NCBI GenBank assembly: GCA_937902305.1
Contig: CALDHV010000171.1
Location: 1-7,550, forward strand
Origin: an uncultured Clostridia bacterium
GTDB lineage: Bacteria; Bacillota; Clostridia; Oscillospirales; Acutalibacteraceae
Length of the DNA stretch: 7,550 nucleotides
Direction of reading: 5' to 3'
A model generated the notes under the pieces. The model saw only the letters and a list, made by a program, of their open reading frames with translations. It ran no database searches and was not told the DNA's origin. Made by a program: the position numbers and the translations under genes. Below are positions 1 through 6,292 of this stretch, piece by piece. Each line of letters begins with the position of its first letter. Within the stretch, counting starts at the first letter, position 1.

Positions 1-1
1 G

Positions 2-1057
2 CGCAAGGATCTGATCGACACCTTCGCGGCGCTTGGCGCGGAGGATGCGCTGATCCGTCACAGCATCGTTTCCGGCACCCACGCGATCACCATTGCGCTT
101 TTCGCGATGCTTCGTCCCGGCGATACGCTGTTGGCGGCGACCGGCGCGCCGTATGATACCTTACAGCAGGTTATCGGGCATCAGGTCGCGGCGGCAGGCT
201 CGCTCAAGGAGTATGGCGTCGGCTACCGTGAGGTGCCGCTGACGGCAAACGGACAGCCCGATCTTGCCGTGATCGCCGCCGCTCTGCGGGACGATCCCAC
301 CGTGAGGGTCGTCCACGTTCAGCGCTCCCGCGGGTATTGTACCCGTCCGTCGCTGACCATCGACCGCATCCGCGAGATCGCCGAAACGGTCAAATCCGTT
401 CGCCCGGACGTGGTGCTGTTTGTCGATAATTGCTACGGCGAGTTTGCCGAGCGGCTGGAGCCGCCGCAGGTCGGTGCCGACCTGATCGCCGGGTCGCTGA
501 TCAAAAATCCCGGCGGCGGTATTGCCGAAAACGGCGGGTATCTGTGCGGCGCCAAGGCGTGCATTGAGCAATGCGCCTACCGTATGACCACTCCCGGGCT
601 GGGACGGGAGGTTGGCGCGTCGCTCGGACATAACCGTACGATGTATATGGGGTTATTTCAAGCCCCGCACGTTGTCGGTGAGGCGATGAAGACCGCGGTA
701 TATACCGCCGCGCTCTTTTCCTTGCTCGGATTTCAGGTTTCCCCGACGGTCGGTGAAGCGCGCGGGGATATTATCCAAACGGTGCTTTTACGGGATGCCG
801 ATGCGCTGATCGCTTTTTGCCAGGGGATGCAAAAGGGCGCACCGGTCGATGCGTTTGTCGTGCCGGAGCCGTGGGATATGCCGGGATATGAAGACCCGGT
901 CATTATGGCGGCGGGCGCTTTCACAATGGGTGCATCTATTGAATTATCGGCGGATGCACCGGCGTATATGCAGGGCGGACTTAATTATCCGAGCGGCAAG
1001 ATCGGCGTACTGCTGGCGGCACAGTCGATGCTCGAAAAAGGAAAAATCCATTTTTAA
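2..1057 (+). CDS. Methionine gamma-lyase-family PLP protein (YnbB/aluminium-resistance family), 5'-truncated by window edge
   Basis: The reading frame is open from base 2, and the codons before the first in-frame ATG (107) are clearly family sequence (…IRHSIVSGTHAITIALF…), so the gene begins upstream of the window. About 351 residues are visible; family members run to roughly 410-430, so some 60-75 N-terminal residues are missing. The fold is a type I PLP enzyme related to Cys/Met-metabolism lyases. Visible motifs are LRPGDTLLAATGAPYDTL, the aspartate of LFVDNCYGEF, and SLIKNPGGGIAENGGYL, whose lysine (codon 503-505) should bind PLP. Members are annotated as methionine gamma-lyase or, historically, aluminium-resistance protein; the true substrate is poorly settled, so only the family is called. 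It ends in TAA, 21 bases before the aminotransferase, close enough for co-transcription, although its function is not obviously part of aromatic biosynthesis. No frameshift is visible. Confidence 0.88.
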   Translation, partial: RKDLIDTFAALGAEDALIRHSIVSGTHAITIALFAMLRPGDTLLAATGAPYDTLQQVIGHQVAAAGSLKEYGVGYREVPLTANGQPDLAVIAAALRDDPTVRVVHVQRSRGYCTRPSLTIDRIREIAETVKSVRPDVVLFVDNCYGEFAERLEPPQVGADLIAGSLIKNPGGGIAENGGYLCGAKACIEQCAYRMTTPGLGREVGASLGHNRTMYMGLFQAPHVVGEAMKTAVYTAALFSLLGFQVSPTVGEARGDIIQTVLLRDADALIAFCQGMQKGAPVDAFVVPEPWDMPGYEDPVIMAAGAFTMGASIELSADAPAYMQGGLNYPSGKIGVLLAAQSMLEKGKIHF

Positions 1058-1064
1058 TGATATT

Positions 1065-1070
1065 GGGAGG
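1065..1070 (+). promoter_or_regulatory. Shine-Dalgarno site of the aminotransferase gene
   Basis: GGGAGG lies 8 bases upstream of the ATG at 1079, in the only true intergenic gap of more than 20 bases in the window. It is a strong ribosome binding site and fixes the start at 1079. No convincing -35/-10 promoter or hairpin terminator is visible in the 21-base gap (1058-1078). Confidence 0.75.
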
Positions 1071-1078
1071 AAAAAAGT

Positions 1079-2272
1079 ATGTTTTCGAAAAAAATGATCG
1101 CGTTGGGTACCAAGCGGAGCGTCATCCGCGAATTGTTTGAATACGGCAATCGCCGCAAGGAGGAGATCGGCGCGGAAAATGTGTTCGATTTCAGTCTTGG
1201 CAATCCGAGCGTACCGGCGCCGGACGGCGTAGATGCGTCTATCCGTGTGCTGATGGATAATATTGACTCGGTCGTTTTGCACGGCTATACCTCCGCACCC
1301 GGCGACCGCACGGTGCGGGAAATGATCGCGGATAATATCGGCAAGCGGTTTGGCTTCCCGGTGAGCTTCTCCGATTTGTATATGACCTGCGGCGCGGCAG
1401 CATCGCTGTGCATCTGTCTCGGCGCATTGCTCGACCCGAGCGAGGAGGTCATCGCACTGGCGCCATTTTTCCCGGAATATCGCGTATTTGTGGAAAAATC
1501 CGGCGGTGTGCTCAAGATCGTTCCCTGCCGGGAAAGCGATTTCCAAATCGACTTTGACGCGCTCGAAAAGGCGCTGTCTCCCAAGACGGCGGCGATCATC
1601 GTCAATTCTCCGAATAACCCCTCCGGTGCGGTACTGACGCGGGAAACGCTCGTCGAGCTTGCCACGGTGCTGGAAAAAGCCGCCGAAAAGTTCGGTCATC
1701 CGATCTATATTATCGCGGACGAGCCTTACCGCGAGCTGGTGTACGGCGATATTGAGGTGCCGTATATCCCGACGCTGTACCGTAATACGCTGGTGTGCTA
1801 TTCGTTCAGTAAATCCCTTTCCTTGCCCGGCGAGCGCATCGGATATATCCTTGTGCCTCCCTGCGCGGAGCACGCGGATGATCTGATGGCGGGGGTACAG
1901 GGTGCCGGTCGTGCGCTCGGCTATGTTTGTGCGCCGAGCCTGTTCCAGCGGGTGGCCGCCGCCAATCTCGGCGAAACGGCCGATCTGTCGGTCTACCGTC
2001 TCAACCGCGATCTGCTGTATGATACGCTGACCGACGCGGGCTTGCAGGTCGTGCATCCCGATGGCGCTTTCTACCTGTTTGTCAAGGTGCCGGATGGAGA
2101 TGCTACCGCGTTTTCCGAAATGGCGAAGAAGTTTGAGTTGTTGGTCGTGGCGAGCGATGATTTTGGTATGCCCGGTTATGTGCGTATCTCCTATTGCGTG
2201 GCGACCGAGACGGTGCGGCGTTCTTTGCCCGCGTTCCAGAAGCTTGCCGCCGCATACCTTGATCGCGTATGA
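1079..2272 (+). CDS. Class I/II pyridoxal-phosphate aminotransferase, possibly aromatic or prephenate aminotransferase
   Basis: This is a 397-residue cytosolic fold-type I aminotransferase of normal length. Seen in the sequence: the substrate-binding N-terminal segment FSLGNPSVPAP; NSPNNPSGAV with the cofactor-contacting Asn180; IIADEPYREL with Asp214 and Tyr217; SFSKSLSLPGERIGY with the Schiff-base lysine Lys245 and Arg253; and Arg369 in YVRISYC, which binds the substrate alpha-carboxylate. The full set implies an active enzyme. The start is fixed by GGGAGG 8 bases upstream. Its stop overlaps the start of the chorismate mutase-AroB gene (ATGA, 2269-2272). From that position I infer a role in transaminating phenylpyruvate and 4-hydroxyphenylpyruvate, or prephenate to arogenate. 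The family also includes aspartate and alanine aminotransferases, and the sequence alone does not decide the substrate. Confidence 0.9.
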   Translation: MFSKKMIALGTKRSVIRELFEYGNRRKEEIGAENVFDFSLGNPSVPAPDGVDASIRVLMDNIDSVVLHGYTSAPGDRTVREMIADNIGKRFGFPVSFSDLYMTCGAAASLCICLGALLDPSEEVIALAPFFPEYRVFVEKSGGVLKIVPCRESDFQIDFDALEKALSPKTAAIIVNSPNNPSGAVLTRETLVELATVLEKAAEKFGHPIYIIADEPYRELVYGDIEVPYIPTLYRNTLVCYSFSKSLSLPGERIGYILVPPCAEHADDLMAGVQGAGRALGYVCAPSLFQRVAAANLGETADLSVYRLNRDLLYDTLTDAGLQVVHPDGAFYLFVKVPDGDATAFSEMAKKFELLVVASDDFGMPGYVRISYCVATETVRRSLPAFQKLAAAYLDRV

Positions 2273-3534
2273 GTGATATGACCCTAAATGATACGCGCCG
2301 GGAGATCAATGAGATCGACGACGCGATGGCGGCGCTTTTTGCGCGCCGGATGGCGGCGGCAGAACGTATCGCGGCAGTCAAAGCCGCGACGGGTGCCCCG
2401 GTGCGGGATGTTGCGCGTGAAGCGGCTGTCATCGCCCGACATACCGAGGCGCTTGACGACCCGTCTTTGGCGGAGGACTACGCGACATTCCAGCAGGGTT
2501 TGATGGCGGTTTCCCGCGCACGTCAGCAGAGGATATTGGCTGACCGGGACGACTATATCCCCGCGTGGCTGAAGGAATACGGCGTGGATTTTGCTCCCGG
2601 CGGATCGGAACGCGCGGGGGAGTATTTCGAACTACATCGGCGGGTCTGCATCGTGACCGATGACGGTGTGCCGCCGGAGTATGCCGTGCGCGTCGCCCGG
2701 CAATGCGATCATGCTGTCACCGTGACCCTGCCGCAGGGCGAAGCGAGCAAGACATTGGCAAATGTGTCGACGGTTTGTCGCCGGATGCTGATGAGCGGAT
2801 TTACCCGCGGGGATTGCGTGGTCGCCGTTGGCGGCGGGATGGTGTGCGATCTTGCAGGGCTGGCGGCGGCGCTGTATATGCGCGGCGTGACGCTTTACAC
2901 TGTGCCGACGACCTTGCTGGCGCAGTCGGATGCCGCAATCGGCGGCAAGACGGCGGTGGATCTTGACGGGGTGAAAAATATCCTCGGCGTGTTCCGCGCG
3001 CCCGCGCGTGTGCTGGTGGATACCGATTTACTGAATACCCTGCCGCCGCGTCATATTGCCAACGGACTGGCGGAGATCATCAAGATGAGCCTCACCTCGG
3101 ATAAAGACCTGTTCGAGAGGATCGAGCGGGAGGATATTTCCGCGTTGATGCCGACGCTCGTTTTGCGCTCCCTGCGCAATAAAATGCGCGTGGTTGCGGC
3201 GGATGAGCGCGAGGTGGGGGAACGCAAGATACTCAATTTCGGGCATACGGTCGGTCACGGGATCGAAGCCGCCTCCGGCAGGAGGCTCCATGGCGAGTGC
3301 GTAGCGGTCGGGATGTTGCCGTTTTGCTCCGAAGCGGTGCGGGAGCGTCTTGTTCCTGTGCTGAAAAAGGCGGGCTTGCCGGTCACGGCGGAGGTGGATG
3401 CCGCGGCGGTATTTGACGCGATGACCCATGATAAAAAAGGGGCATCGGACGGCGTGGACGCGGTATTTGTCGATCAGATCGGCAGAGCGTCAGTCCGCCG
3501 CATTACCTGGGATGCATTGCGAAAGATGATATGA
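2269..3534 (+). CDS. aroB: Bifunctional chorismate mutase (AroQ class) / 3-dehydroquinate synthase fusion
   Basis: The protein has 421 residues in two domains. Residues 1-91 form an AroQ-type chorismate mutase (chorismate to prephenate). Compared with the E. coli P-protein mutase, Arg10, Arg27, Lys38, Asp47, Arg50, Glu51, Ser82 and Gln86 match Arg11, Arg28, Lys39, Asp48, Arg51, Glu52, Ser84 and Gln88. Residues from about 92 to 421 are 3-dehydroquinate synthase (DAHP to 3-dehydroquinate, NAD- and Zn/Co-dependent). Visible are GEASK (158-161), the NAD loop VGGGMVCDL (187-195), Asp221 and Lys227 of SDAAIGGKT, Lys236-Asn237, metal ligands Glu269, His326 or His330, and His341, and also Lys305, Arg319, Asn323 and Lys389-Lys390. 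All expected catalytic residues appear present. The usual first AroB strand (a YDIxIG-like segment) is not recognisable between residues 92 and 124. The start at 2269 overlaps the aminotransferase stop without a clear ribosome binding site, which suggests translational coupling; ATG 2278 is an alternative. Confidence 0.93.
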   Translation: MSDMTLNDTRREINEIDDAMAALFARRMAAAERIAAVKAATGAPVRDVAREAAVIARHTEALDDPSLAEDYATFQQGLMAVSRARQQRILADRDDYIPAWLKEYGVDFAPGGSERAGEYFELHRRVCIVTDDGVPPEYAVRVARQCDHAVTVTLPQGEASKTLANVSTVCRRMLMSGFTRGDCVVAVGGGMVCDLAGLAAALYMRGVTLYTVPTTLLAQSDAAIGGKTAVDLDGVKNILGVFRAPARVLVDTDLLNTLPPRHIANGLAEIIKMSLTSDKDLFERIEREDISALMPTLVLRSLRNKMRVVAADEREVGERKILNFGHTVGHGIEAASGRRLHGECVAVGMLPFCSEAVRERLVPVLKKAGLPVTAEVDAAAVFDAMTHDKKGASDGVDAVFVDQIGRASVRRITWDALRKMI

Positions 3535-3538
3535 AAGC

Positions 3539-3545
3539 GGGTGAG
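3539..3545 (+). promoter_or_regulatory. Shine-Dalgarno site deciding the aroC start
   Basis: GGGTGAG, containing the GGTGA part of the anti-SD complement, sits 4 bases before the ATG at 3550. The alternative in-frame GTG at 3541 lies inside this site and has only AT-rich or weak sequence before it. The protein also begins MKNTFGT at 3550, as clostridial chorismate synthases usually do. This favours 3550 over 3541. Confidence 0.55.
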
Positions 3546-3549
3546 CGAG

Positions 3550-4620
3550 ATGAAAAATACATTCGGTACGGTCGTGTCTGTAACACTGTTTGGTGAAAGC
3601 CACGGCGCGGCGGTCGGGGCGATTTGTGACGGACTGGCGCCCGGCATCCCGGTCGATGAGGCGTATATCGCGCATCGCCTGATGATGCGTCGCGGCGTTG
3701 CCGAGCTTTCGACTTCCCGGCGGGAGCCGGATGCGTTTTCGATCGTCAGCGGTGTATATCGCGGTTATACGACCGGCTCGCCGCTGTGTGTGATGATCCC
3801 CAATACCGATGCCGACCCCGGCGAATATGAAAAGACAGCGGGCGTTCTGCGCCCGGGTCACGCGGATTATACCGCGCTGGAAAAATACCACGGCTTTGCC
3901 GATATGCGCGGCGGCGGACATTTCTCCGGGCGCTTGACCGCGCCGCTGGTTGCGGTCGGTGCGATCGTTATGCGGGAATTGGAGCGTTGCGGCGTGCGTA
4001 TCGGCACGCATTTGTTATCCTGTGACGGGATAGAAGACCGCGCATTTGATGATTATGAAAAGGATATAGCGCATTTATCGGATGCCGCGTTCCCGGTGCT
4101 GGATAAGGATGCCGGGGATCGGATGGCGGATGCGATCCGCGCGGCGGCGGCAAACGGGGACAGCGTCGGCGGCGTGATGCAGACGGCTGTTGTCGGTTTT
4201 CCGGTTGGCGTGGGGGAGCCGTGGTTTGATACGGTGGAGGGCTGTCTTGCCAAAGCGATGTTCAGCATCCCTGCTGTCAAAGGTGTGTCCTTTGGGGACG
4301 GATTTGCGCTTGCCGCTATGACCGGCAGTCAGGCGAATGATCCGTTTGTGCTGTCAAACGGGCAGGTGAAGACCGCGAGCAATCATAATGGCGGGATTAA
4401 CGGCGGCATCACCAACGGGATGCCTTTATTGATGCAATGCGCGGTCAAGCCGACCCCGTCGATCGCGCAGGAGCAGACAACGGTGGATATGCGGACAAAA
4501 AAGGAGGTCACACTGTCGATTTCCGGCAGACACGATCCCGCGATCGCGCCGCGCGCGTGTGCGGTTGCTGACGCGATGACGGCACTGACGCTGTACGATC
4601 TGATGCGGCTGAAAGGATGA
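3550..4620 (+). CDS. aroC: Chorismate synthase
   Basis: It catalyses the last shikimate step, the anti-1,4-elimination of phosphate from EPSP to give chorismate, using reduced FMN. It has 356 residues, the normal bacterial length. Motifs in order: FGESHGAAVG with His18; the MMRRGVAELSTSR segment; LRPGHADYT with His104; RGGGHFSGRLTAPL (from Arg120) with His124; SNHNGGINGGITNG (277-290; the common form reads GGISNG); and the C-terminal GRHDPAIAPRA with His328. These include both histidines implicated in catalysis in this family. The ATG at 3550 is preferred over GTG 3541 (3 extra residues) because of the GGGTGAG site and family N-termini. It lies 15 bases after the AroB stop, and its own TGA overlaps the aroE-aroK start (ATGA, 4617-4620). 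No reductase domain is attached, so FMN must be reduced by a separate enzyme. Confidence 0.95.
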   Translation: MKNTFGTVVSVTLFGESHGAAVGAICDGLAPGIPVDEAYIAHRLMMRRGVAELSTSRREPDAFSIVSGVYRGYTTGSPLCVMIPNTDADPGEYEKTAGVLRPGHADYTALEKYHGFADMRGGGHFSGRLTAPLVAVGAIVMRELERCGVRIGTHLLSCDGIEDRAFDDYEKDIAHLSDAAFPVLDKDAGDRMADAIRAAAANGDSVGGVMQTAVVGFPVGVGEPWFDTVEGCLAKAMFSIPAVKGVSFGDGFALAAMTGSQANDPFVLSNGQVKTASNHNGGINGGITNGMPLLMQCAVKPTPSIAQEQTTVDMRTKKEVTLSISGRHDPAIAPRACAVADAMTALTLYDLMRLKG

Positions 4621-5849
4621 GCAAGGTGGAATACGGTGTCATCGGGGAGCATTTGTCGCATAGCTATTCGGCAGAGCTTCACCGCTTGTTTGGCAATGAT
4701 CGGTATGCCGTGTGCGAGGTGCGCCCCGACGCACTTGGAGCGTTCCTGCGCCGGGAGCCGTTTTGCGGGATCAATGTGACGATCCCATATAAATCCGCTG
4801 TCATTCCGTATCTTGACGAGATAGACGACACCGCGCGGCGGATCGGCGCGGTCAACACCGTTATACGGAAAAACGGGCGTCTGGTCGGTTATAATACCGA
4901 CTTTTTCGGCTTTTCCGCGCTTTTGGATCACGCTAAGATTGACCTTTCCGGCAAGGATGGGCTGATACTCGGTACCGGCGGCACGGCGAAAACCGTCGCA
5001 GCGGTGGTCGCTTCGCGTGGTGGCACGGCGACGATGGTCAGCCGCACACCGCAGGCGGGACAGATCGGCTATTCTGCCGCGCAAAAGCGGCAGGAGAATG
5101 TGAGATTTATCATCAATACAACACCGGTGGGGATGTCTCCGCAAATGGAGCTTTGCCCGCTGGAACTGACACCGGGGGATGCGCCGGTGGTGGATGTGAT
5201 TTATCATCCGTTGCGCTCGTCCCTTATTTTGCAGGCGTCGGAGCAGGGCAGACCGGCTGTCGGCGGGCTGTATATGCTGGTCGCGCAGGCGGCTATGTCC
5301 GCGTCGCTGTTTTTCGGGGATGATGCCCCGATGCGGCAGATCGACGCGGTATATTGCGCTATGTTGCGGCAAAAGCGCAATATTGTTCTGATCGGTATGC
5401 CGGGGAGCGGCAAATCGTCCGTTGCGCGGGAATATGCCGCGCTGACCGGCTGTCCGTTCGTCGATACCGACCGTATGATCGAGGAAAAAACGGGCTTGTC
5501 GCCCGCGCAATATTTTGCTGCGCACGGGGAGGCGGCTTTTCGCCGCGAGGAGGAGACAGCCGTTCGGTTGCTTGCCGATCGAAGGGGAATGGTCATCGCC
5601 ACCGGCGGCGGCACGGTGCTTTCCCGCCGCAATCAAATGCTGTTGCGGCAAAACGGCTTACTGGTATTTCTTGACCGACCTCCGGAGCAGTTGGTGCCGT
5701 CGGAGGATCGCCCGCTTGCATCCAACGCAGAGGATATGCGGCGGTTGTATGAGGAACGGATCGGACTTTACCGCCGTTTGGCAGATCGTACGGTTTTTGC
5801 CGATACCCCGCGTCGGATGGCGCTTGAGATCGCCGGAGGTGTGGAATGA
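4617..5849 (+). CDS. Shikimate dehydrogenase / shikimate kinase fusion (AroE-AroK)
   Basis: The protein has 410 residues with two consecutive pathway enzymes in one chain. Residues 1 to about 246 are AroE (3-dehydroshikimate plus NADPH to shikimate): GEHLSHSYS with shikimate-binding Ser16 and Ser18, NVTIPYK with catalytic Lys59, Asn80, NTDFFG with Asp95, the dinucleotide loop GTGGTAKT (119-126), SRT (142-144) suggesting NADP, NTTPVGM, and a C-terminal GGLYMLVAQAA segment. Residues about 252-410 are AroK (shikimate to shikimate 3-phosphate with ATP): Walker A GMPGSGKSS with Lys266, DTD (283-285), Arg309 in FRREE, ATGGGT (328-333), LID arginine Arg365 in DRPLA, and Arg381. Both active sites look intact, and the linker is very short (near residues 247-251). 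ATG 4617 overlaps the aroC stop. GTG 4626, preceded by AAAGGATGA, is a plausible alternative that would drop three residues. Fusions of these two enzymes occur elsewhere in Firmicutes. Confidence 0.94.
   Translation: MSKVEYGVIGEHLSHSYSAELHRLFGNDRYAVCEVRPDALGAFLRREPFCGINVTIPYKSAVIPYLDEIDDTARRIGAVNTVIRKNGRLVGYNTDFFGFSALLDHAKIDLSGKDGLILGTGGTAKTVAAVVASRGGTATMVSRTPQAGQIGYSAAQKRQENVRFIINTTPVGMSPQMELCPLELTPGDAPVVDVIYHPLRSSLILQASEQGRPAVGGLYMLVAQAAMSASLFFGDDAPMRQIDAVYCAMLRQKRNIVLIGMPGSGKSSVAREYAALTGCPFVDTDRMIEEKTGLSPAQYFAAHGEAAFRREEETAVRLLADRRGMVIATGGGTVLSRRNQMLLRQNGLLVFLDRPPEQLVPSEDRPLASNAEDMRRLYEERIGLYRRLADRTVFADTPRRMALEIAGGVE
5835..5841 (+). promoter_or_regulatory. Shine-Dalgarno site of the type II dehydroquinase gene
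   Basis: GGAGGTG inside the last codons of the aroE-aroK gene lies 4 bases before ATG 5846. It is one of the strongest ribosome binding sites in the run and supports independent initiation in addition to coupling through the ATGA overlap. Confidence 0.65.
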
Positions 5850-6292
5850 AAATACTGCTTTTGAACGGACCGAATATGACCCTGCTGGGTAAACGCGAGC
5901 CGACCCTTTACGGCACGGAGAGCTTTTCTGATTTACTGGCGCGCTTTCGTGCGTACGCCGCGGGAAAAGGGGTGGGCGTGACTTGCCTCGCTTCCGATCA
6001 CGAGGGAGATTTGGTCGCGTGGATCGGACAGGCGGCAGGACGGTATGACGGTATCATCATCAATCCTGCCGCGCTGACCCACACGAGCGTTGCGTTGCGG
6101 GATGCGCTTTGCGCCGTATCTTTGCCTACTGTGGAGGTGCATATCACCGACCCCGCGACCCGCGAGCCCTTCCGCCGTGTAGACTATGTGCGGGATGTCT
6201 GCTTTGCCGCTGTCGTCGGCGAGGGCACGGACGGCTATTTGCACGCGCTGGATATTCTTGTTTGCGCCATCGCCGGGGGAAACGAGGTATGA
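5846..6292 (+). CDS. aroQ: 3-Dehydroquinate dehydratase, type II
   Basis: It converts 3-dehydroquinate to 3-dehydroshikimate by the type II anti-elimination through an enolate, normally as a dodecamer in the cytosol. It has 148 residues, the typical length. Seen in order: NGPNMTLLGKREPTLYG, holding Arg17 and the catalytic base Tyr22; SDHEGDL (the usual form is SNHEG); NPAALTHTS with Asn73 and the general acid His79; VEVHIT with Glu97 and His99; and REPFR ending in Arg110. These match the active-site residues of M. tuberculosis type II dehydroquinase. The N-terminal motif NGPN begins at residue 7, which with GGAGGTG upstream fixes ATG 5846. It overlaps the aroE-aroK stop (ATGA, 5846-5849) and shares an ATGA (6289-6292) with aroA. 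Naming caution: aroQ is also used for the chorismate mutase class found at the N-terminus of the AroB fusion in this window. Confidence 0.95.
   Translation: MKILLLNGPNMTLLGKREPTLYGTESFSDLLARFRAYAAGKGVGVTCLASDHEGDLVAWIGQAAGRYDGIIINPAALTHTSVALRDALCAVSLPTVEVHITDPATREPFRRVDYVRDVCFAAVVGEGTDGYLHALDILVCAIAGGNEV

Noticed and set aside
1058..1078. Possible promoter or terminator in the gap before the aminotransferase
   Set aside because: At 21 bases the gap holds a ribosome binding site and little else; there is no stem-loop with a T-run and no -35/-10 pair with proper spacing.
944..2056. Long minus-strand open frame (370 codons) opposite the aminotransferase
   Set aside because: It lies entirely over a clear aminotransferase with intact motifs and the end of the upstream gene. 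Its product is rich in Arg, His, Gln and Ile with no recognisable domain, as expected for an antisense shadow in GC-rich coding DNA.
3541..3549. GTG 3541 as the aroC start
   Set aside because: It sits inside the best ribosome binding site (GGGTGAG, 3539-3545) for ATG 3550, and family proteins begin at MKNTFG. It is not excluded, since it adds only three residues.
4383..5651. Long minus-strand open frame (422 codons) opposite aroC and aroE-aroK
   Set aside because: It spans a gene boundary on the other strand, and the product has low-complexity Arg/His-rich composition without motifs. The plus-strand genes explain the region fully.
5515..5892. Plus-strand open frame crossing the aroK/aroQ boundary
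   Set aside because: It is off-frame to two clear genes, and the product is Arg/Cys-rich with no domain.
6109..6288. 60-codon N-terminal extension of aroA from ATG 6109
   Set aside because: It would overlap the confidently assigned type II dehydroquinase by about 180 bases, reads as Arg/Cys-rich shadow sequence, and EPSP synthase similarity begins only after ATG 6289, where the usual ATGA overlap occurs.
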